Assembly: GCA_018907035.1 (NCBI GenBank)
Contig: JACCIC010000014.1
Coordinates: 3,532,501 to 3,596,500, forward strand
Direction of reading: 5' to 3'
Origin: Sycobia sp. Sy_11
Taxonomy: Eukaryota; Arthropoda; Insecta; Hymenoptera; Epichrysomallidae
Length of the DNA stretch: 64,000 nt
A model generated the notes under the pieces. The model was not told the DNA's origin. It ran no database searches and was given only the letters and a program-made list of their open reading frames with translations. Below are positions 36,883-50,729 of this stretch, piece after piece. Every line of letters begins with the position of its first letter. Positions within the stretch are counted from its first letter, which is position 1. Both the position numbers and the translations under genes were made by a program.

Positions 36883-38360
36883 AACCTATATCACGCTTAT
36901 AATATTTAAGAATTATACAGGGAGAAATAAATATTTATGTATGATTAAAAAAATAAAAACCGACGAATATATATACGATATATAAATGGGCAGCTCCAGG
37001 CTTATAGAAACGCTTTCCGCATCTATTTTCTGCTCCTGATGAGAATTCGAGGCAGAGAACATATAGATAGTAGATATAGCTATATAGCAAAGTGTGGCGT
37101 GTTCAGTGGCCTTGGAACAAATTTAATTGATTAAAACATTGATCCTGATATCTTTTCTATGTAGACAATATATAAATGCTTTCAGAATCTTTTTAGCTAT
37201 TTTTAGTAAAGAAAATTGTATCTTCTCATTCGGAGAAGTGGCACTATAAACGTATTCCTTTATTATTTATTTACACACAGAGAGAGAAAGAGAGAGAGAT
37301 ATCAATAGTTCTAAATATGATACTTCAACGTTAGTTTTTAAGTTTCATTTTGCTTCGGAACATCAGAAAAATTAACAAATCCGTCAGCTATCGTAATTTT
37401 AAAATATCTGCCCATAAGTCTAAAAATTCTCTAACATTCATTGAATCTCCATGATAATTTTTTAAGTATAGACGATGTCAAAATGCATATTTTAGTGATA
37501 ATAATTACCAGTCGTTACACACGTTCATCACTTCCAACCATACATTTATAGAAATATATATGTAGCTGCACAGACACATTTTAAAGTCTAAAGATATCGA
37601 TGCCATTAAATCTAGTACCTTTTCTATATTATAATATATCGATAATCATATTCTAGAATTAAAATAAGCTTACCAAAATATAAGCGTCTTTACGTAACTT
37701 AATAATTATATATACATATATATAGCATTGAGCATTTAAGTCTTCATATATGACTTAACTTTTATTATACAGAGAAATTACTATTACATACGATAAGATA
37801 AATAAATTTAAGCATCGTAACATGTGTGTGCGCGCACACGCGCGTGTTTATATCTATATATCTGAAATATGTAAAGTATATGGGTATAATGACAGCCAAA
37901 GCAGAATTGCTGAAGAACATGAGTATTTCCATGTTATCCAGTTAAAAAATGTTTTTCCTTTTTTGTTTTAGTCACTATTGTCACGTACTTCTCATGAACT
38001 TAATTTTGATCGTGGATTTGCTAAGAACGAGGATATTTTACATAGATGGACACCGTGATCTTATTTCCGTTCACTGTAGAATGGCATATATTACATTCAT
38101 TTGCTAATCGATCAAATAAACAACTGTCGAATTATCATATATATAATAAATATTACGAGAAAAAAAACTGCGTTTCCAGCGCCATTTGATTGAAACAATC
38201 AAACATGATTCGAAGATCTTGCATTTTTTTTTCATGAAATAGATGCCCGATGTATGACTGACCGCACACTTTTGGAAAAACTAAACCCACTTTGAGAATA
38301 ATGCATGCCCTTTACATATATTACCCTAATATATCTTAGCGAGCGATAAAATTTTGAAAA
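34540..38360. other. non-coding stretch, no gene seen
   Basis: It contains (TA)n at 35405-35452 and 36826-36874, a T20-22 run near 36293-36314, a CA run at about 36588-36605 and GC/GT runs near 36028 and 37826. Homeobox-type TAAT sites occur near 35187 (CCATTAATGATAATTG). No frame looks like protein. Confidence 0.4.
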
Positions 38361-38367
38361 CATAAAA

Positions 38368-38368
<1 letters not shown>

Positions 38369-38418
<50 letters not shown>

Positions 38419-38639
38419 AGGAAGAGCCTTTATCGCGGGAATTTTGTTCGGCGCACTTGCGGAGCTTCCGGTGACTTGCGCGTTCGCTTTCAAAATTCCT
38501 TCGTCCGCTGCGCTGGATTTTTGATATTATCTCGCGGGAGCAATTTTCCGTGTCATCCACAAAGTGCCCGAACCGTCTCTCTCTCTCTCACTCCCTGTCT
38601 CTCACTCGTATTTTCTGTTATTCAACACACCAATTTTAC

Positions 38640-38695
<56 letters not shown>

Positions 38696-38943
38696 ATGTC
38701 TATATATATATGTACATACACCTATGTACCTCTAACGCTCGTTTTAAAGTTTTAATATCAAAGGTTATAGCTTACATTGAGACGTCGCGGTCGCCTATCT
38801 CTGCCTAAACATACACGCGATTATGTCGGCTTACGCGTAAACTTGCGCACGCGTATTCGCGTTACATGTCGTTGCGTCGTCCCCCGTCGTGTTAAATTGT
38901 AAGCGCGGGTGCAGGGCACACAGACTATTATTCAATTATACAC

Positions 38944-39008
<65 letters not shown>

Positions 39009-39258
39009 TACGGTAGCGCGACGTAATGACGATATTATTGGCAGAAAGGAGTCAGTGACGCGCGGTGACACATGACGTAGGCATATACGATACGAATGTG
39101 TGCACAAGGCGCCTAGATTAGCGGCTTGTGCGAGCGATTTAATTTTCCCTCATTTTTTCTGTCTCTCTCGACCTATTATCTATCTCATGCGTTTTTTTTT
39201 GTTTTTTTTTTTGTTTTTTTTTTTAATGTCACGCAGCATGAAGAGGAGACCTACGTTG

Positions 39259-39290
<32 letters not shown>
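38369..39290. repeat. (TA)n tracts, group 6
   Basis: Near-pure (TA)n tracts lie at 38369-38416, 38643-38692, 38946-39001 and 39262-39290. Bounds give the span of the group. Confidence 0.95.
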
Positions 39291-39293
<3 letters not shown>

Positions 39294-39299
39294 GGATGC

Positions 39300-39525
39300 A
39301 TGTGGTGTGATTATTTTTTAATGAATTCTGGGAGCGCGAGAACGGAATGTTATATATATATGAAAGGTCGAGCGGGATCAAAGTAAAGGTCGTGCGAAGC
39401 GGAGGTCTCGCGCACGTAATAGGCATGGAACAAAAGTCTCTCCCTCGTTATGCTGTTTGAACTTGGACGAGATGTACAAAAAAATAAGGGTCGAAATTGG
39501 CGCTTCTTATTAAATATTTCCTTAA

Positions 39526-39558
<33 letters not shown>

Positions 39559-41480
39559 CACCTATATATGTTATTATTATAAGCGCCACCGTATCGCGAT
39601 AAATTTGTGACGTATAGGTCCGCAGGTAAATCTCGAGATTTCTGACCTCGCAGTATATACTATGTATATAATATATATTCAAATACATCTCATCTTCGGT
39701 CAGTCCAGCATCGGTGTAGTAATAAATTCTATTCTGGTTTTCGTCTTTTTTTCTCCTTTCTGGCCTCTGCTCGCTTCCTGAATGGTGAAATTTGCATTGG
39801 CTCTCGAGGCGGCCCGGCAATAATTGACCTCCTCTTCGTTAATTTAATTCCGTGCCACTCTTTTTGCCCCCGGCACACCGTAAAAGTACGAAGGCTGTTA
39901 AAATGGAGCTCACTTAGCAGAGCGGGTCGGAGAGAGATGACGCGAGCGCGCGGTTGACACAATTTATAATATAATATATATTAATTTTTTTTTTTAAAGA
40001 AGATATAATGTTGCGTAACTGAGTTTTTAAAATTTTAATCGGATAAATCTTGTGCTGTTAAGTTGATGCTTCTTTCTGTTTTTTTTTTGTTGATGGAGCA
40101 TTGAACATATAAGTACATATATAGGGAGAGAGAGAGAGTGTGTGTGTGTATGTGTATGTTTGTCTTTGTTCTAACTGGATTGAAAATAGCAATTCATTGG
40201 CAAAAATGATTTAACGCTCATTGTCCGAATGCAATAAATTGATACTAATGATTTCAACTGCTAATTTCCATTTTTTTAAATTAACAACTATATAATCAAC
40301 GTTTCGACTAATTTATCGTCATCTTCGTCAGGACGAATATAATCGATAGTATAAAATTGACGTGTATACACGTCCAAAAAAGTCGTACAATGTATCGCTT
40401 TTTTTTTTGTTTTAACGTTCATTGTTTTCTTATGATTTATGTGGTGGCAGGGAAAAAAAACGCTCATATGAATTAATCAATACTTTAACTTTACGTAATA
40501 TACTCTAACCGGCCGGATAATCGTTATTTTATTCGAAAATTTCGAATTTGCATACAGATACCTTTAATTTTTTTATACGTATATATAATTATATTTAAAT
40601 TCGAGTAATGTAATCGTCATGTATATCTTCGATGGGTGCAGCGATACGCGATTTTTGGATGATTTACGAACCGTTAAAGTGAAAAATAAAGTTGAAATTT
40701 GAATAATTATACGTATATATGCGCATTGTTATTCTTTTAACTCGAGGAATCACGAAAATTCGTCTCTCGATCTATCTAAATTTTTATTTTCAAGTTGTTG
40801 CATTATCGTACGAAATTACAATGAATTTACATATGTTTATATATTTTTTGACGAGGAAAACGTGACCTTTTCTGTAGATATCCCATTAATAATTCAACTT
40901 ATTAGCCCGAGATCTCGCTATAGATTTATCAATTTTCCTGAAAATTTTCGTTTGAATAACGATTTTTGTGACAAAAAAAAATAGTCAAATTAACAGCATA
41001 GTTTACGAAAATACGCGGTTATTTTTTGTCTCTCTCTCGTTTTTTTTCATTATTCCGAGCGCGCGCGCACAGCACACGGCCTTCGGCTCTTTATCCTAAA
41101 AACGTTTCGCCTTCGCAAGATATATATATATATATATACACTTTTAAAGCTACAGTCGCTAAGCGCGCCGATAAAAGGTGCGCCAGTGTTTATGTAATTG
41201 AGCGCATATATACATATCCGCAGTTTCGTAGCAGCTGTGAATTTTTTATCCTTCTGTCGAGGTTATTACCGAATTCTTGTCCTCGTATACATACATACAT
41301 ATATATATATATATATCTAGTCGATTGATTTTTCAATTCGCGATAGTGATAAATTTACTAAACTGAAATTTTGTGATTATTAAGTCTATATGTATATGTA
41401 TAGTATAAGAATACTTTAAAGGTATATCTATAGTGTATGTATATATACTTGAATGATTGCACGCCCTGAATTATCCTTGG
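39300..41480. other. non-coding stretch, no gene seen
   Basis: Short (TA)n runs at about 39538-39557, 41120-41138 and 41301-41316, and a T-rich run near 40080. Apart from the CGAAACG-like motif at 40300-40332, nothing is recognisable. Confidence 0.4.
40300..40332 (-). other. hammerhead-like or CGAAACG motif
   Basis: On the minus strand it reads CCTGACGAAGATGACG, then ATAAATTAGTCGAAACG. CTGACGA fits the hammerhead core CUGANGA and is followed 19 nt later by GAAA. The intervening stem is weak (GAC/GTC only), so a functional ribozyme is unlikely. Similar CTGANGA...CGAAACG motifs are known from Penelope-like retroelements. Confidence 0.35.
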
Positions 41481-41485
41481 ACCCG

Positions 41486-41487
<2 letters not shown>

Positions 41488-41528
<41 letters not shown>
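41488..41528. repeat. (GT)n microsatellite
   Basis: About 20 uninterrupted GT units. Confidence 0.95.
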
Positions 41529-41529
<1 letters not shown>

Positions 41530-41530
<1 letters not shown>

Positions 41531-42341
41531 ATGCATTTGGGTCATTGCGTAGTATAATTTAATGATTTTTTTTTTTTTAACAAAATGCCGCTAAAAAAGC
41601 ACAATATCAGTAATAGAAAGCTTGCGTATGAATAGCCGTACTTGCAAAAATTCAACTTGAAAGCATGTCATAGTGTTAGTCTCGTTTTAACCTCAATACC
41701 TGCGCATATACGCAAACACACGCATACACTTGCTTCTGAGGCTGTATCGCGAAATTTGATATAACGCCAACTAGGCCTTGATCGAGGAGGGGGAGGGACT
41801 ACGGGTGAGCGACCAATCGTGGCTTCCACGCGCGCGCGCGCGCGTTTACCTTCTTCCTTCTTTTACATATACAGTGCCAAAATCTTTTTCCAGTCGTGAA
41901 ACCTCGTCCCTTTCATTTTCCCCCCCCGCACTCGTCTGTTTCTACTTTTTTTTCGGCAACGATGATGCACAAGTCGCGGAAGAGCGGCCAAACGAGTGAG
42001 CGGGAGATCCAATCGACGCCGAGAAGTTTTTCGTTAGAAGGCAAAAACCATCTTATTGAGACAGCGCGGTCGTCGACAGGATGCGTCCTCTCCTGATTGC
42101 GTTAATAATAACCATAATGCCCCCCCCCCCTAAGTGCGCCACCGAGATCCCAGACGGTTTTTATATGTATGTAATGGGCTAGCTGCTCGCTCGGTGGAAT
42201 CGCTGGTTGACCGTTTGGCCTGGATATAAACTCTACTATCGTTCCGCGGCAGCCCGACATTGTCACCGATTCCCGAAGGCTCGCGGCGGCGCGGAGAGAC
42301 AGCGCGGGGCTGACGAGAGGTCGCGGTCTTCGATCTATTAC

Positions 42342-42391
<50 letters not shown>

Positions 42392-43400
42392 GCATTCGTG
42401 AAATGCGAAAAAATAAATTATTATTCCTCGCCCGACCCGTTTCGGCCTCGTCGCACGAGTTTTCACGTCAACTTTTCCACGACGGAGAATGAGTATATAT
42501 ATATATTTATTCGGCCGTGCGCTACTCCCATCCTGCACTACACGTAGTCCTATAGCGATTTCAGGTTTTCGCTTTTAAGATAAAAAATTTATTTTTACAA
42601 TATATATATATATAAGAAAAATACGAGAAATACATGTGATATATCAAATTTTACGCTAATCTATACGTAGATTAGGAGGGAATATCCCGAAATACTTTTT
42701 CCGATATAATTTATATGTTGAAATACTTGTTCAAAATATGTTGTTTAATTTTTCATTTATATAATTAATTGAAATTTCCGAATGAAAATACATGTATAGT
42801 TTTAGAATTACTGTACAACATATGCACATATACATCCCGGTGCATTGGTCAAAACTTGCGTAATATTATAATGGCACGATAATCCCAATGTTCCTTATAC
42901 CTTCTATGAATAATTATATATAGTAAAAATAGACTTGATGATAATTTTAACATTCGTGTATGTAATGAGGAGATCCATATTCAAAATTTCTTTCAGTCAC
43001 CTCAAAAATCATGCAGCCACCGTCTCCGTCGGTCGGCGAGATGTGGCGCGAATATCATGCGAGTCGCGAGTCGCGTTAAAACGTATAGAGAAGGTGAGAG
43101 ATTGGATGAGGCGTTGAAAAAAAAAAAAATTAACACGCTTTTCTCGCCTACAAAATTTTCGACTTCTTTTGCACCCCCACTATAATGTCGCCTACATGAA
43201 CGTGGGAGTTATGGGGGGGGGGGGAAGGCTCGTCAGCCTCGCGGCGCACCGACAGATTTCTTTTAACGATCAGTGTAATAACCCAGCACGCGCCGTGCCG
43301 AAAATTATCCTCGAATAACATCGCCGGCGGTATGTAAAGCGACGTTGATTGCATACCCTCTTCTCAGCCCTCCAACCGCAAAATTCGCCCCGAGCACAGA
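41530..43400. other. mixed non-coding sequence with CG-rich patches
   Basis: (TA)n lies at 42344-42389, with CG-rich patches at about 41760-42340 and 43010-43090, and C and G homopolymers near 42120 and 43214. I see no supportable exon. Confidence 0.4.
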
Positions 43401-43408
43401 GTGAGAGT

Positions 43409-43411
<3 letters not shown>

Positions 43412-43470
<59 letters not shown>
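43412..43470. repeat. (GA)n microsatellite
   Basis: About 29 near-perfect GA units. A shorter (CT)n run lies at about 43606-43642. Confidence 0.95.
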
Positions 43471-43471
<1 letters not shown>

Positions 43472-43764
43472 GTGATTTCACATAACATGCACATTCCACA
43501 CATCCATATATTCATACGCGAAAGCCGTGGTTCTTTCTCAACATTTAATAACGTTTAGTTGGTATAGGCATCTGTAGTTTTACTAATTTGATGATTGAGT
43601 CGGCGTCTCTCTCTCTCTCTCTCTTTCTCCCTCTCTCTCTCTATCACTTTCCGATGTTCATCTGGTTATTATAAGGCCCATTAGCGTTTTTTCTATCCGC
43701 ATAAATGGCTTACCATAACAGTTTTGAAATCGGCCAAACGTATATGATATTTGCGGAAGATGTG

Positions 43765-44026
43765 CACTGAAAAAAAAATGTCCGTTATCAATTAAATATT
43801 ATTTTGTTCTGTATCCAGCAAGTAAATTATTTTCTTCAATTGAGAAAATATCTTCAAAAATAAAGTAAGTATTTACTCGATGCACGAATAGTCATTTGAA
43901 TGCAAACCAGGTCGACTTAATTCTAGGGAACATCATTTCCATAATTTAAGAAAATTGATTTATTTGCTACAAAACAAGTAAATATTTGCTTGATATCAGA
44001 AAATCAGTTCCCCTTTTTTCTCCGTG
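43765..44026. mobile_element. CACTG-ended palindromic MITE, copy 2
   Basis: The left end CACTGAAAAAAAAATGTCCG is followed by TTATCAATTAAATATTATTT, then CAGCAAGTAAATTATTTTCT. The right end reverse-complements to CACGGAGAAAAAAGGGGAAC, then ATATCAAGCAAATATTTACT and TGTTTTGTAGCAAATAAAT. Order and spacing match copy 1 at 14064-14308; length is about 262 bp. Flanks (TGTG left, GCGC right) show no clear target duplication. The two halves differ more than in copy 1, so it is probably older. Confidence 0.72.
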
Positions 44027-44029
44027 GCG

Positions 44030-45240
44030 CAAATTTACGATAATTCTTTGCATCGAAACTAATCTGGTCAAATGTACAGAATCCATTTAAATGGACGCGC
44101 TAGCGGTAGCGAGTTTTAGCTAGATCAAAGACTTTCTCCAGATCTTTCTGAAAGTAGAAATGTGTGATCCGGCACAGGTGGCGAGGCACGCCTCAAATGG
44201 ATCGGATTACCGACAATGTCGAATATCGCGGTAGATAAATCAATATCCCAGACATGTAAAACCGCGGATTTCCCACGTAAATCTCAAGTTAATTTTAATG
44301 GTATACGGAGTTTACTCTCGGACTTTAGAAAGACAATGCCCGCCCGTTCAAGCACATGTGTGCCAAGCAGGCTTCTGTATTACTCTCGATCTCAAGCTCC
44401 GACCAATCCGGAACTCTTGTATATCCGCTTTGTTTTCCGTAATATTCCTTGACAGGTGTCCGTCTCGCGCAATTTGGGGCTGTAGATCGGCGAATTACGC
44501 GTCGATAGCGGAAGAGAGCGTTTATTAGCTTTATCAGCCTTTATCATCCTTATAATTCTGATAAATTTTGATTTGCAACTCTCGACGATCGACACGTAAA
44601 TTCTATTATATTATCACGCCACGTATACTGTAAATCTTAATAAAATCTAATCAATTTCGAATAACTGTTACGAAACAAATTCTATCTTAACTTGACAGGG
44701 CGAATTGATACTTATTTCAGAATTAGAAGCAAGAGTCGCTGTTTGTATAGGCCTTACATCAAACTACAGTGCATTAACTTTCGACAATAAACTTAACATT
44801 TAATTTAAATAAGATAATTAAATAAGATTTAATTTAAATTTAATTGACATCAATTAATATCTTATTTTATAATATTTTCACTTCGTATTAATTCCCAAAG
44901 TACTTCATCTATATGTATAATAAAATTTCAATTATGAATTCGTTTCAATATATTAAATTACTTCTTAAGTAACCAATGCAATTGCTATATATTGTCAAAT
45001 TATGATTTGTCTATTATTTTAATACTTCCGTAATGTATCTTTTCATACCGGAAGGAATTCAACTCCATTGGGTGGAGTAAATACTAATTCATCGATCGGT
45101 TAATCTTTTTTTCTTGAAACGTTCCAATTTCATCCATCTGCACACACACACACACACCGCCGCTATATCCTATCCCAGTCTTAGGAGAGAAAAAATTCGC
45201 TTGCAATGGTCGATTTTTAAAACCGTTCCTGTGCCTATAT
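44030..45240. other. non-coding stretch, no gene seen
   Basis: About 44090-44520 is of balanced base composition without microsatellites, and could be unique or conserved non-coding sequence. The 78- and 76-codon frames there have no recognisable domain. The rest is AT-rich. Confidence 0.35.
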
Positions 45241-45275
45241 ATATATACACTCCCCAGACTATCGATGTAGGGCAA

Positions 45276-45278
<3 letters not shown>

Positions 45279-45317
<39 letters not shown>

Positions 45318-45502
45318 ATACGTTATACGTACCTTATTGTGCGCTTCGCCCTTCCTGTATTCCTTCCAGCAATTATCTATACGGCTTGCCGGCGCGCACC
45401 TCTCTCGTAAAATACCCGCTTATATACTCTACTTTCCCGCTATGCGCGCATAATAGCCCGCGTGCCCTTCTCATTCATGCCTTGTAGACGCGCCGTCGTT
45501 TG

Positions 45503-45559
<57 letters not shown>

Positions 45560-45762
45560 CATACAGCGTCATCGTCGGGAAATTTCACTATGTTTTATAT
45601 ACTCCGTGCTCCTCTCCGCAGCTCTCGAGTGAGTCGGGGGGGGGGCGCCTATAAAAAAAGAAAGAAGAAAAAATAAAAAAACAAAAACAAAAACTCCGTA
45701 AGCCAGTCCTATATATACACATGTATAGGTGTGTGTATACACACCTATACACCTATACATAA

Positions 45763-45806
<44 letters not shown>

Positions 45807-46094
45807 TTTTAGCAGCCCCCTGCTGCCTTCCTTTATTTCCTTACGGTGCATCTATATGTACAGGCGCGCGTACCGCCCGCGAGGATGGGCTTCGAAGAAA
45901 GCGCGCCGGCGGGCGGTAAACGTCGATAATACCGATTCCTCCCACCCTCCCCCCCTGCCTCCCTCGCGCATCGGCATCTGAATATAGCCTGCACCGGCTT
46001 TTTCCTCTCCCTCCTCTCGCTTCGCCGCCGCCTGTCCGTGCCGCAACGGCAAACCGATATCTATGTATACGTGAATCGGTGCACGTGCATTGTT

Positions 46095-46145
<51 letters not shown>

Positions 46146-47105
46146 GCCTCCTCCATTCTTTTTATCCCGCGCAACGGGTGGGAGGGGCTCATTGTGTCCG
46201 CGATCTCGAATCTTTGGCGCCATTTTTCCCTCACATGCTATGTATATATATATTAAGTTGAGCGGTTATCGTGAGACCAAGTAAAAATCCGCTCCCGTTT
46301 TCCATCGGCTCTCGCGGCATGATTTAAATCTTTCTATATATATATATATATATATGATAATAGTGCCGCCCGGCACGATGAAAGTGAGCCTTAGTACCGA
46401 TATCGAAGTCGATTGCAAATGCGATATCGAAGCAAATTTTCTCGCCGTGTTTTCGATTCGCGCAGCCGTGCTACATTTTCAATGTACATACGCTCGTACG
46501 GAGAGATATATAGTTGAAAAATTCCGAATTCCCGAGGATAGTATATATATATATATATATAACTCTCGAAAAGAGGAAGCGATAAGATTGTTAATTATTA
46601 AATTATTATCCCGAACAACTGTAATTTTTACAATTTTCGTCTCGCGGAATTATTATGCTCTGAAATTTCAAATAACACCCTCGCTTCATCTATACAGTGT
46701 CACTGTTATTTCAGTACTCTCGGCCAGTTCGAGCACATATCGGCCACAATGTGGCGACCCGCATTTTTCGAATTTTTATCCCAAAGTATGACCACCCTAG
46801 ATAATTAATAGAATGGGCGAGGCTTAGTTGAATTTGGTCATCTTCTAGGAAGCGATATGTCACCGCGATGCTACTTTGTCTTTTTGTCTTTATTTATTCG
46901 AAACTGGTTGCTCCTCAAGCCGAAATGGGGGGGGGGGGTGGAGAGATTAGATCGGACGCATACCGTTGAAAATCAGCGCAAGCCGGCTTTGGGTGTATAG
47001 TATGCTCGAACGATGGTCATATTCGTTTATAATGTGCTCGTTTAGTGTGCTTTCAATATGTAAAAATACTTGTTCTTGCTGTATATAATAATTATTATTC
47101 TTTCA

Positions 47106-47157
<52 letters not shown>

Positions 47158-47651
47158 CCATGCTAGGTATCTTATCACCCCCAGGGGATCTTTGTCTTTC
47201 TTAGAAATAACGCGTCCGATCTTCACAGGTTATTGTCCTCGAAGTCTTTGAGTGCTTTTCAGTGGATAGGCGCATTTTTTCTTCTACAGATGCCATTTCT
47301 GGCACGTGTGACTTTTTCCATACGAACATTTTATTCACTTCAGTTATATCCGCTCCTTAAGCAAATATAGTTTTCTAAGTTCCTCGGCTTATTATTATGC
47401 TTTGGTCATATTACGAGGATATTTTCATAAAAGCTGGCACCATTCCTCTTTTCTTTCCTTTTTTTTTTTACTTATGGGAAAAGCAAATATGTCACGCGAA
47501 GGAATCCGAACTTTTTAAACAGACGCGCATGAATACTTTAGAAATAGGTATAGAAGTAAGTAGATATTCGCATAATCAATTTTAGCGAGAGGGATGGATG
47601 CGATTAAATCTTTGAGAGATATATAATTATATAGCTAATTATTGAAAGATA

Positions 47652-47693
<42 letters not shown>

Positions 47694-47815
47694 CTTTATA
47701 TATATATATATATATATTTCATACTGGCCGGCACGCGCTCACCGCATCCGCGCAAGTCGGCGATCCGGATCGCGGCGATTCCTTTTCCACTCGCTTTTAA
47801 AGGCGGCCGCTGCAG

Positions 47816-47875
<60 letters not shown>

Positions 47876-48003
47876 GAATGCAGCAGCAGCGGCGGCGGTG
47901 GCGGCGGCGGCACCCGCTCGAGAGAGCCGCTCTCGACCTAAATTCCATAGGATAGCTATGCAGCTATATGGCTCTATGTAGCTCCTTGGAAAAGCGCGCG
48001 TAC

Positions 48004-48051
<48 letters not shown>

Positions 48052-48238
48052 TTGTATACGTACTGCATGTGTATACGTGAGACACTCGGACTGTATAGCG
48101 TCGAGCGCGCGCTCGCTCGTCGCGGATCGTCACGTATCATCAGCGCCAACGACAACCCGTCTCTTGCATATTTCTATATATATACTCCTCCTGTAATGTT
48201 ATTAAACTCGTGCGCCCCGGCGAAACTTTCGCGTATAA

Positions 48239-48291
<53 letters not shown>
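45279..48291. repeat. (TA)n tracts, group 7
   Basis: Near-pure (TA)n tracts lie at 45279-45311, 45504-45556, 45766-45803, 46098-46143, 47108-47154, 47655-47690, 47697-47717, 47818-47871, 48004-48048 and 48242-48291. Five fall within 640 bp at 47.65-48.29 kb. CpG-rich patches (45.8-46.05 and 47.72-47.8 kb) alternate with them. Confidence 0.95.
46300..47040. other. non-coding stretch; possible repeat end
   Basis: A forward frame at 46354-46791 of 145 codons crosses a TA run and lacks domain character. ACAGTGTCACTGTTATTTC near 46695 and GTATGACCACCCTAG near 46785 look like repeat-terminal sequences, but no partner was found. Confidence 0.25.
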
Positions 48292-48294
<3 letters not shown>

Positions 48295-48299
48295 GGCAG

Positions 48300-50680
48300 A
48301 CTTTTCCGCGCGAAAATTTCGCGAAACGGGTTTTTCTAAACTCGTATGTAATATGCGTATGGGCGGGGGAGGAGAGACATATAACATTCTTCGGATAGTG
48401 CATATACATATAATATGTATACAGGCATTTAAGAATTTTCAGATCTCCGGAATGTTTGTCTTTGCACGTACACAGACACCAGTATGTGGCGCGTCGATCG
48501 CCTCCGGGCGCTCACGTGCGTGCGTCTTCGATTTTTGCGCCGAGCAAGTCCTCTTTAATACCGCGACACTCGTAGTAGATCCTTGAAACAAAAACGACGC
48601 GCTACGCCCAAACGAGCATTTGACCTTTTTGCTTTATTTCTTAACTCGATAAGCAACACGCCTCTATCTAGCGTATCCTTTGATCTATATCGCTCGCTTC
48701 ATTTTCGAAGGCACGCTTATAAGGTACTTTTCAAAGTTTTCTGTGATTCGTCGAGTGACCTTAATTTTCACTGTATCCGAAAGAGAGTCGTTTTATTCGA
48801 CGTTAACGATTCACCATTGCTGAAATTCGTTGATGCCGGAACGATACGTGCGACAAGTTCGATAGTTCGATATTAATTTACTGTATAGACATATCTTTTT
48901 AATGTATAAAAATTAAAAAGAAAAAAAAAATGTTAAAATTAACGAGTGTATAATGATCAAAATTGAACGTCTACCTCAAATTAAGTTAAAAACAATCAAA
49001 TGACGTTGATCCATCATGTCGATGCGTCTAACGCTATCCATACACTAATCTAAGACTTTCTCCTTTTTCGTTTTAGCATAAGGCGATTATGGATCTTGTC
49101 GGGCTGCCGACAGTGAATTTTCAAAATTCTAAGTGTCGCGCGTACTCGATTACGCAACACATACGCGCCTAATATATTTCAAACGATTCAAATTTAGCAA
49201 TTGCACACCGCGAACATGTACTTCTCGTCATTTACCGCTCGGATTCCAATTCGACAATTGGACATTTTCTAAGCAGCAAGATTCTTCATCGGCAGGCGCC
49301 ATTATTTCCCGACCACTTTCAGTCGGCGAAATGTAAGATTTTTTTGATCAACTAAGTGATTTCGAATTTTCTCATAGCAATGTAGATAATTCGAAAGATC
49401 CAGGCATTTTGTGCAGTCGTGCGCGAGCTCGTGTCGACCCTTTCCCCCCGAAACCTCGTGTAAACGACGATGTCTGGAATATCACTTCCCTCGATTCTCT
49501 ATATTGGCAATCGTAGGCGTCCCAAGCGCGCCGCTTCTCTCGGTTAAAGCTCAAACTCATCGCTGGGTGGAGGGGTGAGGGAGGTGGCAGTGATAACAGC
49601 ATCGCGCTGCAATCAGTCCAGCCTCCAGTACAGAATGGTCGAGGTCTGAAAAGGTCGCCGATTCGATCGGTGAAATTTTTTGTCCCATTGTTTCGGCGCC
49701 TGTATTATTTCAATCGGCGGGACTATTATACCTCGTCTTCTATGCCGTACGTTTTTAACGTATTTTAACAGCTGAATTTTCATCTCTATAACTCTCGTTT
49801 TGAAGAGAGCCTATAATAACGTACATGCCAGTACCGGGTAGGGGAGGGGCGATGAAGAGGGGGGGGTCGTGGAAAAAGTTTCGCAAAATTCAGCCGCGAC
49901 GCAAACGACCGCGGCCTCTTCGCGCGCGCGCACACACACACACTCACTGATATATATATGCCCGAGAGTTCGGGTATAGGAGCAATTATTTGTTACGTAA
50001 ACGCGCGGAGCTTATAAGCCCGTGTTTTCGCCCCGCGGGGTCTGGCCGCTTTGAAAGAATGAACGGGAGAAGCGCGCATAATTGCGGCGCGTTAGACGCG
50101 ATTATTAGAGAAGGAATCCTTACCGAGTTTTCCTCTCTTTTCCTTTTTTTTTTCTTCTCTCCCCCCGCTCCCCTCCCGATGCCTTTGTCGGTCCTGCACG
50201 GCCGTTGCTTTTTCTTTCTTCACCTTTCTTCTTTTTCTTTCTCTCTTTCGTTTTTTCTTTTTCTTTTCGCCGTTGCAAAATCCGCCTCTACCGCCGTCGC
50301 CGCGGCTGTCTCGCACCTCTCCCAACTTTTACCAATATACAATACACCGTAGACCCGGGCGCGGACGATTGTAAAGGTTATCGCGCGCAGAACTGCGAGT
50401 GGCGCGTGCGTAGCGCCGGCGTCGTCGGCTCCGAGCGAGTTTCTTTCGCGCCTGTAGCAGTACGTATACAGATCTATAGTACAGCTCTCACGGGCGGCTT
50501 TCCTTTCCTTTTCTTTTTTTTTTTTTTTTTTTTTTTCGTTTTTATGGCTAATTTAATATCACATTTTGGCGCTCCGAGCGCAGCGGACCGTAAGTTTAAA
50601 CAAAAGAGCTGCACTAAATGCCGTCCTGCGGCACATAAGCAAAACGCACGCGCGCCAGATATGCATATAGACACGGCGCG
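48300..50680. other. non-coding stretch, no (TA)n tracts
   Basis: GC-moderate sequence. Frames at 48293-48586, 48583-48876 and 49133-49336 (forward) were inspected and show no recognisable domain or splice context. C/T-rich runs lie at about 50130-50270 and a T-rich run at about 50514-50537. Confidence 0.4.
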
Positions 50681-50684
50681 CGCT

Positions 50685-50685
<1 letters not shown>

Positions 50686-50722
<37 letters not shown>
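50686..50722. repeat. (CA)n microsatellite
   Basis: About 18 CA units. Confidence 0.95.
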
Positions 50723-50723
<1 letters not shown>

Positions 50724-50729
50724 CACTCG

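Noticed and set aside
44624..44640. ACGTATACTG match to the start of the iab-4 microRNA
   Set aside because: Similarity stops after ten bases and no flanking hairpin is visible.
45722..45762. GTGTGTATACACAC palindrome with repeated CACCTATA
   Set aside because: It is explained by adjoining GT/CA and TA-type simple repeats.
46354..46791. 145-codon forward frame
   Set aside because: It crosses a TA run, lacks domain character and has no convincing splice context.
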